Notes: generated by a model not told the origin, from the sequence alone. A DNA stretch of 64,000 nt from Mycobacterium sp. 3519A (GCF_900240945.1 NZ_OESG01000013.1:1590888-1654887), one strand, 5' to 3'; counted from the stretch's first letter, positions 39,633-48,982 are shown. Made by a program: numbers and translations.

Positions 39633-41270
39633 TCATCGGGGTAACCGCCTGGCGTCGAGGGCGCCGAACAATCCGTCGGCGCGGTTCCAGCCGTCGGCGA
39701 GCCGCCGGGCATGCTCGCTGCGGCCTGATGCCAGCGCGTCGGCGATCTCGCGGGTGGCGTGCGCGTGCAGGTGCGCCCGGTAGCGGGCGTAGTCGGCGGC
39801 CGAATCCTTGCTGACCATGAAGGGCCAGTCGCTGGACACCGTCAGCAACGTCTCGCGCAGAATCTGGTCGGCGACGAAATTGCGGGCGGGCGGCGTGTCG
39901 GTCTCGCCGAGCGCCTTGTCGACGGTGGTCAACGCGGTGTCGACGACCTCACCGTTCAACTGCACCAGGTCGGCGACCTGCTCGCCCGCCCAGACCTGCC
40001 AGTCCTTGCCGGAACCCCAAGAGCTGGGCGGCAATTCGACCGGTGTGCCGACGAACCCGTCGGCGACGGCGTCGGACAGCGTGCCGACGCGCACCCCGGC
40101 CGCGGGCAGCGCGCGCAGCACCCGCTCCAGCCAGACCGGGCCCTCGTACCACCAGTGCCCGAACAGTTCGGTGTCGAACGCCGCGATCACATGCGCGGGT
40201 CTGCCGATCCGTTCCGATTCGCTGATCAGCCGGTCGCGCACCAACGCGACGAAGTCGGCGACGTGCGCGTCGACGGCGTGGTCCGCCCGCACGGGGTCAT
40301 ACGGCGCCTTGGCGTCCGACGGCACATTGCGGCCGGTGACGCGGGCGGGTTTGAGCCCGGTGACGTGGTCGTAGGTGTGGAAGTCGCGATACGCGGCGTG
40401 GCCGGGATAGCCGGACTTCGGCGACCAGACCCGGTAGCTGACCTGCAGATCGCGGCCGAACGCCACGACATCCGATTCGCCGACCGGGCGGCCCAGCGCC
40501 GTATCGCCGTGCAGCGACGGCCCGTCGACCATGAAGTGGCCGACACCCGCTGCGGCGTAATCGGTTTCCATGCCGGGCGCGTAGGCGCACTCCGGCGCCC
40601 AGATGCCCTTGGGCGTGTGCGCGAAGCGCTGACCGGCGTCGGCCAAACCCTCCCGCAACGCGAACTCGCGCAACCGCGGATTGAGCAACGGCTGGAACGG
40701 GTGCGACAGCGGGCCGCCGAGCAACTCGATGGTGTCGGCGTCGATCAGCGAACGCAGCAGCGGGCTGCCGCCGTGCCGCCACAGCGTGGCGAATTCGTCG
40801 AGTTCGCGTTCCGCCTCGGCGTGCTCGCGAATGCCGAACGTGCGCAACGGCTCACGCAGCGTCGTGGCCTCCAGCGCACGCAACCGCCAGTTGGCCAGCC
40901 AGTGGTGCATGCCGGACAGGCAGTACGGGTCGTCGAGTTGCGCGGTGACCACCGGCGTCATCCCCAGCGTCACCAGGTGCCGTCGGTTTTCGTCGGCGAG
41001 CGTGCGCAGCACCCGCATCAACGGCAGATAGGCCGCCGACCACGACTGGTAGAGCCACTCCTCGCCGACCGGCCAGCGGCCGTGGTGCGCCAGCCACGGT
41101 AGGTGGGTGTGCAGGACGAGGGTGAAAAGGCCCGGAGCCGGAGGGCCGGCGACATCGGAGCCCGGAGCCGGAGGGCCGGCGACATCGGATCGGGGAGCCG
41201 GAGGGCCGGCGACATCGGATCGGGGAGCCGGAGGGCCGGCGACATCAAATCGGGGCACTGAACGCGTCAC
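39633..41270 (-). CDS. GH57 glucan branching-type enzyme with repeat-bearing N-terminus (Rv3031-like)
   Basis: This 545-residue GH57 protein has the five conserved regions: HTHLPWLAH, GGPLSHPFQPLL, WAPECAYAPG (nucleophile Glu), AFDTELFGHWWYEGP (acid Asp) and a C-terminal helical region. GH57 enzymes of this type make alpha-1,6 branches. Before GLFTLVLHTH, the N-terminus consists of four ten-residue repeats (DVAGPPAPGS-like), coded by a 30-bp array. The GTG at 41270 overlaps the preceding methyltransferase stop as GTGA, and no other good start exists upstream of the catalytic part, so the repeats are probably translated. Confidence 0.93.
   Translation of the reverse strand: MTRSVPRFDVAGPPAPRSDVAGPPAPRSDVAGPPAPGSDVAGPPAPGLFTLVLHTHLPWLAHHGRWPVGEEWLYQSWSAAYLPLMRVLRTLADENRRHLVTLGMTPVVTAQLDDPYCLSGMHHWLANWRLRALEATTLREPLRTFGIREHAEAERELDEFATLWRHGGSPLLRSLIDADTIELLGGPLSHPFQPLLNPRLREFALREGLADAGQRFAHTPKGIWAPECAYAPGMETDYAAAGVGHFMVDGPSLHGDTALGRPVGESDVVAFGRDLQVSYRVWSPKSGYPGHAAYRDFHTYDHVTGLKPARVTGRNVPSDAKAPYDPVRADHAVDAHVADFVALVRDRLISESERIGRPAHVIAAFDTELFGHWWYEGPVWLERVLRALPAAGVRVGTLSDAVADGFVGTPVELPPSSWGSGKDWQVWAGEQVADLVQLNGEVVDTALTTVDKALGETDTPPARNFVADQILRETLLTVSSDWPFMVSKDSAADYARYRAHLHAHATREIADALASGRSEHARRLADGWNRADGLFGALDARRLPR
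41130..41249 (-). repeat. 30-bp tandem repeat, four copies, in the GH57 gene 5' end
   Basis: Units at 41130-41159, 41160-41189, 41190-41219 and 41220-41249 share GGAGCCGGAGGGCCGGCGAC and vary at the unit edge (GCCC versus TCGG, GGA versus AAA). They encode DVAGPPAP plus two variable residues each. A related single unit lies in the nrdF upstream region (4911-4941). Confidence 0.92.
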
Positions 41271-42094
41271 GGGCGCACCGCGATTGCGACCAGGTCCAGG
41301 CTGTCGTCGATGTTCCCGTCGGCTGTCAGGTCGAAGTCGTCGATGGTCACCGACGCGACGTCGGCGAGTAGATCCGCCGGCCACGGTGCGTCGGCCAGCG
41401 CCCTGGCGATCTGGGCGTCGATGATCGACCCGCCGTGCCGGGCGTCGAGTTCGGCCAGGCCGGGACCGTGGAAGACGCCGAGCATCGACTCCATCGAAAA
41501 GCCGCCCGCCGTCAACAGTTCGGTCAATTCGGCGGCGTTGAGTTCGCGGGTGTGGAACGGGTTGATCGGGGTGTCGCGGCCGGGGGAGAAGGTGATCCGG
41601 TTGGGCGTCGACATCAGCAGCACACCGCCGGGCCGCAGCACCCGGTGACACTCGGCAACGAATTGCGCCTGATCCCACAGGTGTTCGATCACCTGGAAGT
41701 TGACCACGACGTCGACCGCGCCGTTCTCCAATGGCAGCTCGGCGAGGTTGCCGTGCCGCATCTCGACGCGCGGATAGCGGGTGCGCACGTGCGCGACCGC
41801 CGACTCGTCGTAGTCCAGCCCGATGACCCGTCGCGCCTGCTGCGCGATCAGGTCCGCGCCGTAGCCCTCGCCGCAGCCGGCCTCGAGCACGTCGCGGCCG
41901 GCGCACCGGTCGGCCAACCGGGCATAGACCACCTCATGGCGGCGGAACCAATAGTTCTCCTCCGCCAGCCCGGGAATCGTGCGTTCGCCGGTCAGGGGCA
42001 ACGCAGCCCCTTTGTCCGGGGACCCAAGCGGCGGGGCCGATTCCCCGGTCGCGTTGCTTTTGCCCGCCGAACCGGTAACGAATGAGGCGCTCAT
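41267..42094 (-). CDS. SAM-dependent methyltransferase (Rv3030-like)
   Basis: This 275-residue class I methyltransferase has motif I VLEAGCGEGYGADL near residue 70, VIGLDYDESAV, NLAELPLENGAVDVVVNFQVIEHLWD and LRPGGVLLMSTPN. Rv3030 is one of the methyltransferases assigned to methylglucose lipopolysaccharide synthesis. Here it leads the run Rv3030-Rv3031-Rv3032 with 4-bp or short spacings, so glucan methylation, branching and elongation are encoded together. The N-terminal 25 residues are low-complexity. It is divergent from etfB. Confidence 0.92.
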   Translation of the reverse strand: MSASFVTGSAGKSNATGESAPPLGSPDKGAALPLTGERTIPGLAEENYWFRRHEVVYARLADRCAGRDVLEAGCGEGYGADLIAQQARRVIGLDYDESAVAHVRTRYPRVEMRHGNLAELPLENGAVDVVVNFQVIEHLWDQAQFVAECHRVLRPGGVLLMSTPNRITFSPGRDTPINPFHTRELNAAELTELLTAGGFSMESMLGVFHGPGLAELDARHGGSIIDAQIARALADAPWPADLLADVASVTIDDFDLTADGNIDDSLDLVAIAVRP

Positions 42095-42192
42095 TGCAAG
42101 GCAGGCTAACGCGGATCGGCCCGATGGCGAACGGTTCGCCGACTACGGGCTGCTAGAACGCAAACTTCGACCAGCTATGGTGTTCGTGCGAA

Positions 42193-42224
42193 CCACCACA
42201 AGTTACCGGCGGGTAACATGGTGG
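42193..42224. promoter_or_regulatory. Nested palindrome upstream of etfBA
   Basis: CCACCA (42193-42198) and TGGTGG (42219-42224) enclose the perfect dyad GTTACC-GGCG-GGTAAC (42202-42217). It lies about 65 bp upstream of the etfB start in the region divergent from the methyltransferase gene. The inner 16 bp has the size and symmetry of a TetR-type operator, as in fatty-acid catabolism control. The regulator is not identified. Confidence 0.6.
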
Positions 42225-42290
42225 CTGTTGCTTCAAACGTGGTAAAGCAGGCCGGTCGCCCGGTCTCTCCGAGGAGGACGAACCAGAGTC

Positions 42291-43091
42291 ATGACGAACA
42301 TCGTGGTCCTGATCAAACAGGTCCCTGACACATGGTCGGAGCGCAAGCTGTCCGACGGCGACTTCACTCTCGACCGGGATGCGGCCGACGCTGTGCTCGA
42401 CGAGATCAATGAGCGTGCCGTCGAAGAGGCGCTGCTGATCAAGGAGAAGGAAGCCGCCAACGGCACCGAGTCCACTGTGACAGTGCTCACAGCCGGACCG
42501 GAGCGTGCCACCGAGGCCATCCGCAAAGCCCTGTCGATGGGTGCGGACAAGGCGGTGCACCTGCTCGACGACGGCATGCACGGCTCGGACATGGTGCAGA
42601 CCGGCTGGGCGTTGGCCCGCGCGCTGGGCACCATCGAGGGCACCGAACTGGTGATCGCCGGTAACGAGGCCACCGACGGTGTCGGCGGCGCGGTTCCCGC
42701 GATCATCGCCGAGTACCTGGGCCTCCCGCAGCTCACCCACCTGCGCAAGGTGTCCGTCGAAGGCGGCAAGGTCACCGGCGAGCGCGAGACCGACGATGGT
42801 GTGTTCACCGTCGAGGCGCCGCTGCCCGCGGTGGTGTCGGTCAACGAGAAGATCAACGAGCCACGCTTCCCGTCCTTCAAGGGCATCATGGCCGCCAAGA
42901 AGAAGGAAGTGACGACGCTGACGCTGGCCGAGATCGGTGTCGAGGCCGATGAGGTCGGCGTCGACAACGCCGGCTCCAAGGTCACCGCGTCGACCCCGAA
43001 GCCGCCGAAGACGGCCGGCGAGAAGGTCACCGACGAGGGCGACGGCGGCACCAAGGTCGCCGAGTACCTGGTTGCTCAAAAGATCATCTAG
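42291..43091 (+). CDS. etfB: Electron transfer flavoprotein beta subunit
   Basis: This 266-residue protein is the AMP-binding subunit of ETF, starting MTNIVVLIKQVPDTWSERKL. It contains TVLTAGPERATEAIRKALSMGADKAVHL, VIAGNEATDGVGGAVPAIIAEYLG and the recognition-loop region FPSFKGIMAAKKKEV that docks on acyl-CoA dehydrogenases. GAGGAGG lies upstream of the ATG. With etfA 38 bp downstream it forms the heterodimer carrying electrons from fatty-acid oxidation to the membrane quinone pool. It was called fixA in older annotations. Confidence 0.97.
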   Translation: MTNIVVLIKQVPDTWSERKLSDGDFTLDRDAADAVLDEINERAVEEALLIKEKEAANGTESTVTVLTAGPERATEAIRKALSMGADKAVHLLDDGMHGSDMVQTGWALARALGTIEGTELVIAGNEATDGVGGAVPAIIAEYLGLPQLTHLRKVSVEGGKVTGERETDDGVFTVEAPLPAVVSVNEKINEPRFPSFKGIMAAKKKEVTTLTLAEIGVEADEVGVDNAGSKVTASTPKPPKTAGEKVTDEGDGGTKVAEYLVAQKII

Positions 43092-43129
43092 CCGATAGCC
43101 CCACAGACCGAGAAAGACTCAGAAGACAC

Positions 43130-44086
43130 ATGGCTGAAGTACTTGTGCTCGTCGAGCACGCTGACGGCGCGGTGAAGAAGATCACCGCCGAACTGATCAC
43201 CGCCGCCCGCAGGCTGGGTGAGCCCTCCGCGGTCGTGGTGGGCAAGCCGGGCACCGCTGCGGCGCTGACCGACGCGTTGAAGGAGGCGGGCGCCGCGAAG
43301 ATCTACGTCGCCGAGTCCGACGACGCGGAGAACTATCTGATCACCCCGTACGTGGATGTGCTTGCCGCGCTTGCCGAGTCGGCCACCCCGGCCGCTGTGC
43401 TGCTGGCGGCCAGCGCGGACGGCAAGGAGATCGGCGGCCGCCTGGCCGCCCGCACCGGTGCCGGCATCCTGACCGACGTCGTCGACGTCAAGGAGGGCGG
43501 CAAGGCCGTTCACTCGATCTTCGGTGGTGCGTACACCGTCGAGGCCGAGGCCACCGGCGACACCCCGGTGATCACCGTGCGCCCCGGCGCCGTCGAGGCC
43601 GAGCCCGCCGCGGGCGCCGGTGAGGTGGTCAACGTCGAGGTGCCCGCGCAGGCCGAGAATGCGACGAAGATCACCAAGCGTGAGCCCGCCGTCGCAGGCG
43701 ATCGTCCAGAGCTCACCGAGGCCACCGTCGTGGTGTCTGGTGGCCGCGGCGTCGGCAGCGCCGAGAACTTCAGCGTGGTCGAGGAATTGGCCGACTCGCT
43801 GGGTGCGGCCGTGGGTGCGTCGCGCGCCGCGGTCGACTCCGGCTACTACCCGGGCCAGTTCCAGGTGGGCCAGACCGGTAAGACCGTGTCGCCGCAGCTG
43901 TACATCGCGCTGGGCATCTCCGGTGCCATCCAGCACCGCGCAGGCATGCAGACGAGCAAGACGATCATCGCGGTGAACAAGGACGAAGAGGCGCCGATCT
44001 TCGAGATCGCCGACCTCGGCATCGTCGGCGACCTGTTCAAGGTCGCACCGCAGCTGACCGAGGCGATCAAGGCCCGCAAGGGTTAG
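43130..44086 (+). CDS. etfA: Electron transfer flavoprotein alpha subunit
   Basis: This 318-residue FAD-binding subunit has an N-terminal alpha/beta domain ([21 protein letters not shown]) and a C-terminal FAD domain with [51 protein letters not shown] and [20 protein letters not shown], which hold FAD. Length and motifs are normal. A good hairpin terminator follows 13 bp after the stop, closing the etfBA operon. Confidence 0.97.
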   Translation: MAEVLVLVEHADGAVKKITAELITAARRLGEPSAVVVGKPGTAAALTDALKEAGAAKIYVAESDDAENYLITPYVDVLAALAESATPAAVLLAASADGKEIGGRLAARTGAGILTDVVDVKEGGKAVHSIFGGAYTVEAEATGDTPVITVRPGAVEAEPAAGAGEVVNVEVPAQAENATKITKREPAVAGDRPELTEATVVVSGGRGVGSAENFSVVEELADSLGAAVGASRAAVDSGYYPGQFQVGQTGKTVSPQLYIALGISGAIQHRAGMQTSKTIIAVNKDEEAPIFEIADLGIVGDLFKVAPQLTEAIKARKG

Positions 44087-44099
44087 CTTTTTCGCGCAG

Positions 44100-44132
44100 A
44101 GCCCCTGGACACGTCGGTGTTCGGGGGCTTTT
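44100..44132 (+). terminator. Intrinsic terminator after etfA
   Basis: AGCCCCTGGACAC (44100-44112) pairs with GTGTTCGGGGGCT (44117-44129) around a 4-nt loop with small internal mismatches, and a run of T follows. The position just after the etfA stop fits an intrinsic terminator. Confidence 0.8.
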
Positions 44133-44201
44133 GCGTATGCGGACCAAGACTACGGACTTTCAAGGGTTCGACCGCGGCCCCGGGAGCGTCACTGTTGACG
44201 C

Positions 44202-44894
44202 ATGAAGATCGCAGTCATCGGGGCCACGGGCCTGATCGGTTCGAAGGTGGTCACCCTCCTCGAGGGTGACGGACAAGACGTCGTCGCGGCATCCCGCGCG
44301 TCCGGTGCGGACGTACTCACCGGCGAAGGACTGGCCGAGGCGCTCGCGGGCGCTGACGTCCTCGTCGACCTCACCAACTCGCCGTCGTTCGACGATGACC
44401 CGGTGATGGACTTCTTCACCCGGTCGTCGACAAACCTGGTCAACGCCGCCAAGCAGTCCGGCGTCGGCCATTACGTCGCGCTGTCGATCGTCGGCGTCGA
44501 CGGGCTGCCCGACAGCGGCTACATGCGGGCGAAAGTGGTGCAGGAGAAGACGATCGTCGACTCCGGGCTGCCGTACACGATCGTGCGCGCCACCCAGTTC
44601 GAGGAGTTCGCCGCGGCCATCGTCGGTTCGATGGACGCCGGCGACGAGGTGCACACGCCGGACGCGTTGATCCAGCCGATCGCCGCCGACGACGTCGCCG
44701 CCGAGGTGGCCCGCGCCGCGGTCGCCGGGCCGGCGGACAGCGTCGTCAACATCGGTGGACCGCACAAGATCTCATTCGCCGACCTGGCCCGGCGGGTGCT
44801 CACCGAGCAGGGCGTCGACAAGCCCGTCGTGGTCGACCCGGACGCCACCTACTTCGGCACTCCGTTGCACCGCGACAGCCTCGTCACCGCCTGA
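44202..44894 (+). CDS. NAD(P)H-binding SDR-like protein (atypical, NmrA-like)
   Basis: This 230-residue protein has the Rossmann motif GATGLIG at residues 7-13 (MKIAVIGATGLIG), a YVALSIVGVDG strand, YMRAKVVQEK in place of the classical YxxxK, and VRATQFEEF. This is the atypical SDR/NmrA-like pattern of sugar- or redox-sensing proteins. It starts an operon with a cupin gene (27 bp gap) and a nitroreductase. Role likely in small-molecule redox chemistry; unproven. Confidence 0.9.
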   Translation: MKIAVIGATGLIGSKVVTLLEGDGQDVVAASRASGADVLTGEGLAEALAGADVLVDLTNSPSFDDDPVMDFFTRSSTNLVNAAKQSGVGHYVALSIVGVDGLPDSGYMRAKVVQEKTIVDSGLPYTIVRATQFEEFAAAIVGSMDAGDEVHTPDALIQPIAADDVAAEVARAAVAGPADSVVNIGGPHKISFADLARRVLTEQGVDKPVVVDPDATYFGTPLHRDSLVTA

Positions 44895-44921
44895 TCACAT
44901 CGAATTCGACTGGAGGACAAA

Positions 44922-45326
44922 ATGTTCGACACCGCTGAGCTGATGAACGCCATCACGACGATCCAGACCGTCAAGCCGCCCTTCATCCCCGACGACGCCG
45001 AGGTGATGACGTCGATCATCGAATGGCCTGCAGGTAGCGCGGGAGCGCCGCCGCACCGCCACCCGGGCGGCCCCTCGTTCGGCTATGTGCTGGAAGGCGA
45101 GATGCTCTTCGAGTTGGAGGGCGAGGCGCCACGGGTGATCAAAGCCGGAGAGGCGTTCTGGGAGCCGGGTGGCGACGTCATCCACTATTCCGATGCCAAC
45201 AACCGCACCGATGTGGCGCTGCGGTTCCTGGTCACGATGGTCTGCACGCCGGGTGTGCCGATGCTCGTCGTCGTCGACGACGACGAACTCGAACAGCGCA
45301 AGGACCGGCGCGTCCCACGATCATGA
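44922..45326 (+). CDS. Cupin-domain protein
   Basis: This 134-residue single cupin has motif 1 GSAGAPPHRHPGGPSFGYVLEGEM (two His and a Glu later) and motif 2 GEAFWEPGGDVIHYSDANN (His), giving a 3-His/1-Glu metal site near residues 46-90. The family includes dioxygenases, isomerases and binding proteins. GGAGG stands near the ATG at 44922. The stop overlaps the nitroreductase start (ATGA). Confidence 0.9.
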   Translation: MFDTAELMNAITTIQTVKPPFIPDDAEVMTSIIEWPAGSAGAPPHRHPGGPSFGYVLEGEMLFELEGEAPRVIKAGEAFWEPGGDVIHYSDANNRTDVALRFLVTMVCTPGVPMLVVVDDDELEQRKDRRVPRS

Positions 45327-45976
45327 CCGAGTTCGACGATGTCGTGCGGCAACGCCGGTCCATCCGAATGTTCCTGCGCGACAAGCCCGTTCCCCGCGAA
45401 CTGCTCGACGAGGCGTTCGCCCTGGCGATGCGCGCACCGTCGAACTCCAACGTGCAGCCATGGCGGGTGTTCGTCGCGTCGGGGAAGCGGCGGGACCGGC
45501 TGGTCGAGGCGCTTCTCGAGCAGGCGGCCGTCGAGTTGCCGGTGACCACCGGCATCCCGGAGAGCTACCTGCCGCTGCGCAGGGAACTCGGCGCGTTGGT
45601 CTACGGCTCGATGGGGATCTCGCGGGACGACATGGCGGGCCGGCGAGTTGCCCAGCTGCGCAACTGGGAGTTCTTCCGAGCCCCGGTGGGTGCCGTGGTG
45701 TGCATGCACCGCGACCTGGGCACGGTCGACGGCGTCGGGGTCGGCATGTTCCTGCAGACCCTGGTGCTCGCGCTGACCGAGCGCGGGCTTGGCACCTGCG
45801 TCCAGGTGTCGATCGCGGCATACCCGGAGATCCTGCGGGCGCATCTGGACATCCCCGAGGAGCTGAATGTGCTGTGCGGCCTGTCGATCGGGTATCCGGA
45901 CCCGGCGTTCCCGGCCAACAGCCTCGACACCCCGCGCAATCCGGTCGAGTCGAACGTGGTGTTCCTGGATAGCTGA
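45323..45976 (+). CDS. Nitroreductase-family flavoprotein
   Basis: This 217-residue FMN protein begins FDDVVRQRRSIRMFLRDKPVP, the FMN-phosphate-binding RRSxRxF motif, followed by APSNSNVQPWRVFV and later FLQTLVLALTERGLGTC and GLSIGYPD. It would reduce nitro compounds, enones or flavin analogues with NAD(P)H. The ATG is within the cupin stop. The three-gene cluster (SDR-cupin-nitroreductase) is not part of the conserved M. tuberculosis order that I recall and is likely accessory. Confidence 0.92.
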   Translation: MTEFDDVVRQRRSIRMFLRDKPVPRELLDEAFALAMRAPSNSNVQPWRVFVASGKRRDRLVEALLEQAAVELPVTTGIPESYLPLRRELGALVYGSMGISRDDMAGRRVAQLRNWEFFRAPVGAVVCMHRDLGTVDGVGVGMFLQTLVLALTERGLGTCVQVSIAAYPEILRAHLDIPEELNVLCGLSIGYPDPAFPANSLDTPRNPVESNVVFLDS

Positions 45977-46066
45977 CGACCCACGGGTCAAGTCGTCACC
46001 CAGCGCTCACGGACACGTCACCGCCGCGATGCCGTCCGGAGAGGCGGCTAAGCGAGCGTGCAGCGT

Positions 46067-46912
46067 ATGAGCACAGCTTCCGTACTCATCGCCGCAGATC
46101 CGCCGACCTGGGCCCACACCGAAGGTAGGAGAGCAGCCGATACCCCCCGCTACACCCTGCTGTTGTCCACCGAGCCCGCCCTGATCGAGGCCGCGCAGCG
46201 GCTCCGCCACGATGTGTTCACCTCCGAGCCCGGTTTCGCGTTGGCCGGTGCCGAAGACGGCCGCGACGCCGATCGCTTCGACGAGCACTGCGATCACCTG
46301 CTGGTCCGCGAGGACAACTCCGGCGAACTGGTCGGCTGCTACCGGATGCTGCCGCCCGCGGGCGCGACCGCCGCCGGCGGGCTGTACACCGCAACGGAAT
46401 TCGACGTGCGAGGACTCGACCCGCTGCGGCCGTCCCTGGTGGAGATGGGCCGCGCCGTGGTGCGCGAGGATCACCGCAACGGCGCCGTGGTGCTGCTGAT
46501 GTGGGCTGGCATCCTCGCCTACCTGGACCGCTGCGGCTACGACTACGTCACCGGCTGCGTGTCCGTGCCCGTCGCGGGTCCCGCCGACGAGGCGCCGGGC
46601 AGTCGCATCCGCGGGGTGCGCGACTTCGTGCGGCGCCGCCACGCCGCACCCGCGGAGTACACCGTGCATCCCTACCTGCCGGTGACCGTGGGCGGACGCC
46701 GCCTCGACGACATCGACCCGCCGCGCCGGGTCGACGTCCCGCCGCTGATGCGCGGCTACCTGCGGCTCGGCGCGCAAGTCTGCGGGGAACCGGCGCACGA
46801 CCCCGACTTCGGGGTCGGCGACTTCCCGGCGTTGCTCGACAAGCGCAACGCCGACACCCGCTACCTCAAGCGGCTGCGATCGGTAGGCGCCGCGACGGGG
46901 ATGTCGGCATGA
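46067..46912 (+). CDS. GNAT-type N-acyltransferase (ornithine-lipid OlsB-like; Rv3027c-like)
   Basis: This 281-residue protein of the Acetyltransf_5 family (hemolysin-like GNAT) has LLLSTEPALIEAAQRLRHDVFTSEPGF, VGCYRMLPP, EMGRAVVREDHRNGAVVLLMWAGI and YVTGCVSVP. The relative OlsB adds a 3-hydroxyacyl chain to ornithine. The downstream PlsC-type gene would correspond to OlsA, which adds the second chain. Together they suggest an ornithine-lipid or similar aminoacyl-lipid pathway. ATG 46067 is chosen; an in-frame GTG lies three codons earlier. The pair overlaps by four bases. Confidence 0.9.
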   Translation: MSTASVLIAADPPTWAHTEGRRAADTPRYTLLLSTEPALIEAAQRLRHDVFTSEPGFALAGAEDGRDADRFDEHCDHLLVREDNSGELVGCYRMLPPAGATAAGGLYTATEFDVRGLDPLRPSLVEMGRAVVREDHRNGAVVLLMWAGILAYLDRCGYDYVTGCVSVPVAGPADEAPGSRIRGVRDFVRRRHAAPAEYTVHPYLPVTVGGRRLDDIDPPRRVDVPPLMRGYLRLGAQVCGEPAHDPDFGVGDFPALLDKRNADTRYLKRLRSVGAATGMSA

Positions 46913-47736
46913 CCACCGAACATCCCTGGGTGCCGCGGGCGACCTGCGACGCCAGTTGCGTGCTTGGCGACGCCACGGCCGGTCATTCGGTGGTGGTGGC
47001 GTGGCGTATCGCGGTGCGCGCGACGCTGGCGGTGCTGCTGCTGTCCGCATCGCCCCTGCTGGCCGTCCCGATGCCAGGCCGCTCACACCTGCAGCGCGGC
47101 TACTGCCGGTTGATGCTGCGCTGCCTCGGCATGCGAATCACGGTGTCCGGCGGACCCATTCGCAACCTGCGCGGCGTGCTGGTGGTCAGCGGACACGTGT
47201 CGTGGGTGGACATCTTCGCCATCGGTGCCGTCATGCCGGGCTCCTTCGTCGCCCGCGCCGACCTCATCGACTGGCCCGCTCTCGGCGTGCTGGCCCGCAT
47301 CATGAAGGTCATTCCGATCGACCGGGCCAGCCTGCGGCGGCTGCCCAACGTGGTGAGCACCGTCGCGACCAGGCTGCGCGCGGGCCACACCGTCGTCGCG
47401 TTCCCGGAGGGCACCACCTGGTGCGGCCTGGCGTACGGCCCGTTCCGGCCCGCGATGTTTCAGGCCGCCGTCGACGCGGCCAGGCCGGTGCAGCCGCTGC
47501 GGCTGAGCTACCAGGATCGCGCCGGCAGCCCGTCGACGCTGGCCGCGTACGTCGGCGACGACACGCTGACGGCCTCGATCCGGCGGCTGGTCAGGGCCCG
47601 CCGCACGGTCGTCCACGTGCAGGTCGAGTCGTTGCAGCTGCCAGGAGCCTCCCGGCGGGACCTGGCGGCACGGTGCGAAGCTGCGGTGCGCGGCGACGCC
47701 TCGCGCCGCGGTCACGGCCACGCCCTGGTGGCCTGA
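46909..47736 (+). CDS. 1-acyl-glycerol-3-phosphate acyltransferase-like PlsC protein (OlsA-like; Rv3026c-like)
   Basis: This 275-residue acyltransferase has an N-terminal hydrophobic segment (AVRATLAVLLLSASPLLAVPM) and the HX4D catalytic motif in SGHVSWVDIFA, the acceptor motif AFPEGTTW and a PIDRAS block, as in the PlsC family. The ATG overlaps the GNAT gene stop (ATGA). By analogy with OlsA it would transfer the second acyl chain in ornithine-lipid synthesis at the membrane. A role as a second phospholipid acyltransferase is the alternative. Confidence 0.91.
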   Translation: MTTEHPWVPRATCDASCVLGDATAGHSVVVAWRIAVRATLAVLLLSASPLLAVPMPGRSHLQRGYCRLMLRCLGMRITVSGGPIRNLRGVLVVSGHVSWVDIFAIGAVMPGSFVARADLIDWPALGVLARIMKVIPIDRASLRRLPNVVSTVATRLRAGHTVVAFPEGTTWCGLAYGPFRPAMFQAAVDAARPVQPLRLSYQDRAGSPSTLAAYVGDDTLTASIRRLVRARRTVVHVQVESLQLPGASRRDLAARCEAAVRGDASRRGHGHALVA

Positions 47737-47782
47737 CCTCCGATTCGGGCAGGCCGGCCGATGGCCGTAGCATGGTCTGGTT

Positions 47783-48982
47783 ATGACCTCGCCTAGGACG
47801 GTCTACCTGGATCACGCCGCCACCACCCCGATGCACCCGTCTGCCATCGAGGCGATGACGGCGGTGTTGGCGACGGTCGGCAACGCGTCGTCACTGCACG
47901 GCACGGGCCGGGTGGCGCGCAGGCGCATGGAGGAGGCCCGCGAGTCGCTGGCTCACCTGCTGGGCGCCCGGCCGTCGGAGGTGATCTTCACCGCGGGCGG
48001 CACCGAGAGCGACAACCTGGCCGTCAAGGGCATCTACTGGGCCCGCCGGGACGCCGATCAGCGGCGCAGACGCATCGTCACCACGCCTGTCGAGCACCAC
48101 GCCGTGCTCGACGCGGTGCAGTGGCTCGCCGAGCACGAAGGCGCCGAGGTGACGTGGCTACCCGTCGGTGACGACGGCGCCGTCACGCCTGCCGCCCTGC
48201 GGGATGTGTTGCAGGCCAACGACGATGTCGCTCTGGTGTCGATCATGTGGGCCAACAACGAGGTCGGCACCATCATGCCGATTGCCGAACTAGCAAGTGT
48301 CGCAGCGGAATTCGACGTCCCGATGCACAGCGACGCCGTGCAGGCGGTCGGGCAGATCCCGGTGGACTTCGCGGCCAGCGGGCTGTCGGCGATGAGCATC
48401 GCGGCACACAAGTTCGGCGGTCCGATGGGTGTCGGCGCGCTGCTGCTGCGCCGCGACACCGGCTGCGTGCCGCTGCTGCACGGCGGCGGTCAGGAGCGCG
48501 ACGTCCGCTCCGGCACACCGGATGTGGCAGGCGCGGTCGCGATGGCTGCCGCCGCGAAGGTGGCGATCGAGGGACTGACGGCGAACAGCGCACGGGTGCA
48601 GGCCTTGCGGGACAGGCTGATCGACGGTGTGTACTCCGAAATCGACGACGTGTACCTCAACGGCGCCACCGGTGACGGGCGGTTGCCGGGCAACACACAC
48701 TTCACGTTCCGCGGCTGCGAGGGCGATTCGCTGCTGATGCTGCTCGACGCCAAGGGCGTCGAATGTTCGACGGGTTCGGCGTGCACGGCAGGCGTCGCGC
48801 AGCCGTCGCACGTCCTGCTGGCCATGGGCGCCGACCCGGCCAGCGCGCGGGGCTCGCTGCGTTTCTCGTTGGGACACACCAGCACCGAAGCCGACGTCGA
48901 CGCCGTGCTGGCGGTACTGCCCGCGGCCGTCGACCGTGCGCGCCAGGCGGCGCTGGCCAGCGCGGGGGCGGCGGAACAATGA
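47783..48982 (+). CDS. iscS: Cysteine desulfurase
   Basis: This 399-residue fold-type I PLP enzyme starts with [15 protein letters not shown]. It includes the PLP contact block [24 protein letters not shown], the Lys in [12 protein letters not shown], and the active-site Cys in [14 protein letters not shown]. It mobilises sulfur from cysteine for tRNA thiolation and Fe-S clusters. Its stop overlaps the mnmA start, matching Rv3025c-Rv3024c. A TAGCAT box ends nine bases before the ATG. Position supports a sulfur-relay job with MnmA. Confidence 0.96.
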   Translation: MTSPRTVYLDHAATTPMHPSAIEAMTAVLATVGNASSLHGTGRVARRRMEEARESLAHLLGARPSEVIFTAGGTESDNLAVKGIYWARRDADQRRRRIVTTPVEHHAVLDAVQWLAEHEGAEVTWLPVGDDGAVTPAALRDVLQANDDVALVSIMWANNEVGTIMPIAELASVAAEFDVPMHSDAVQAVGQIPVDFAASGLSAMSIAAHKFGGPMGVGALLLRRDTGCVPLLHGGGQERDVRSGTPDVAGAVAMAAAAKVAIEGLTANSARVQALRDRLIDGVYSEIDDVYLNGATGDGRLPGNTHFTFRGCEGDSLLMLLDAKGVECSTGSACTAGVAQPSHVLLAMGADPASARGSLRFSLGHTSTEADVDAVLAVLPAAVDRARQAALASAGAAEQ

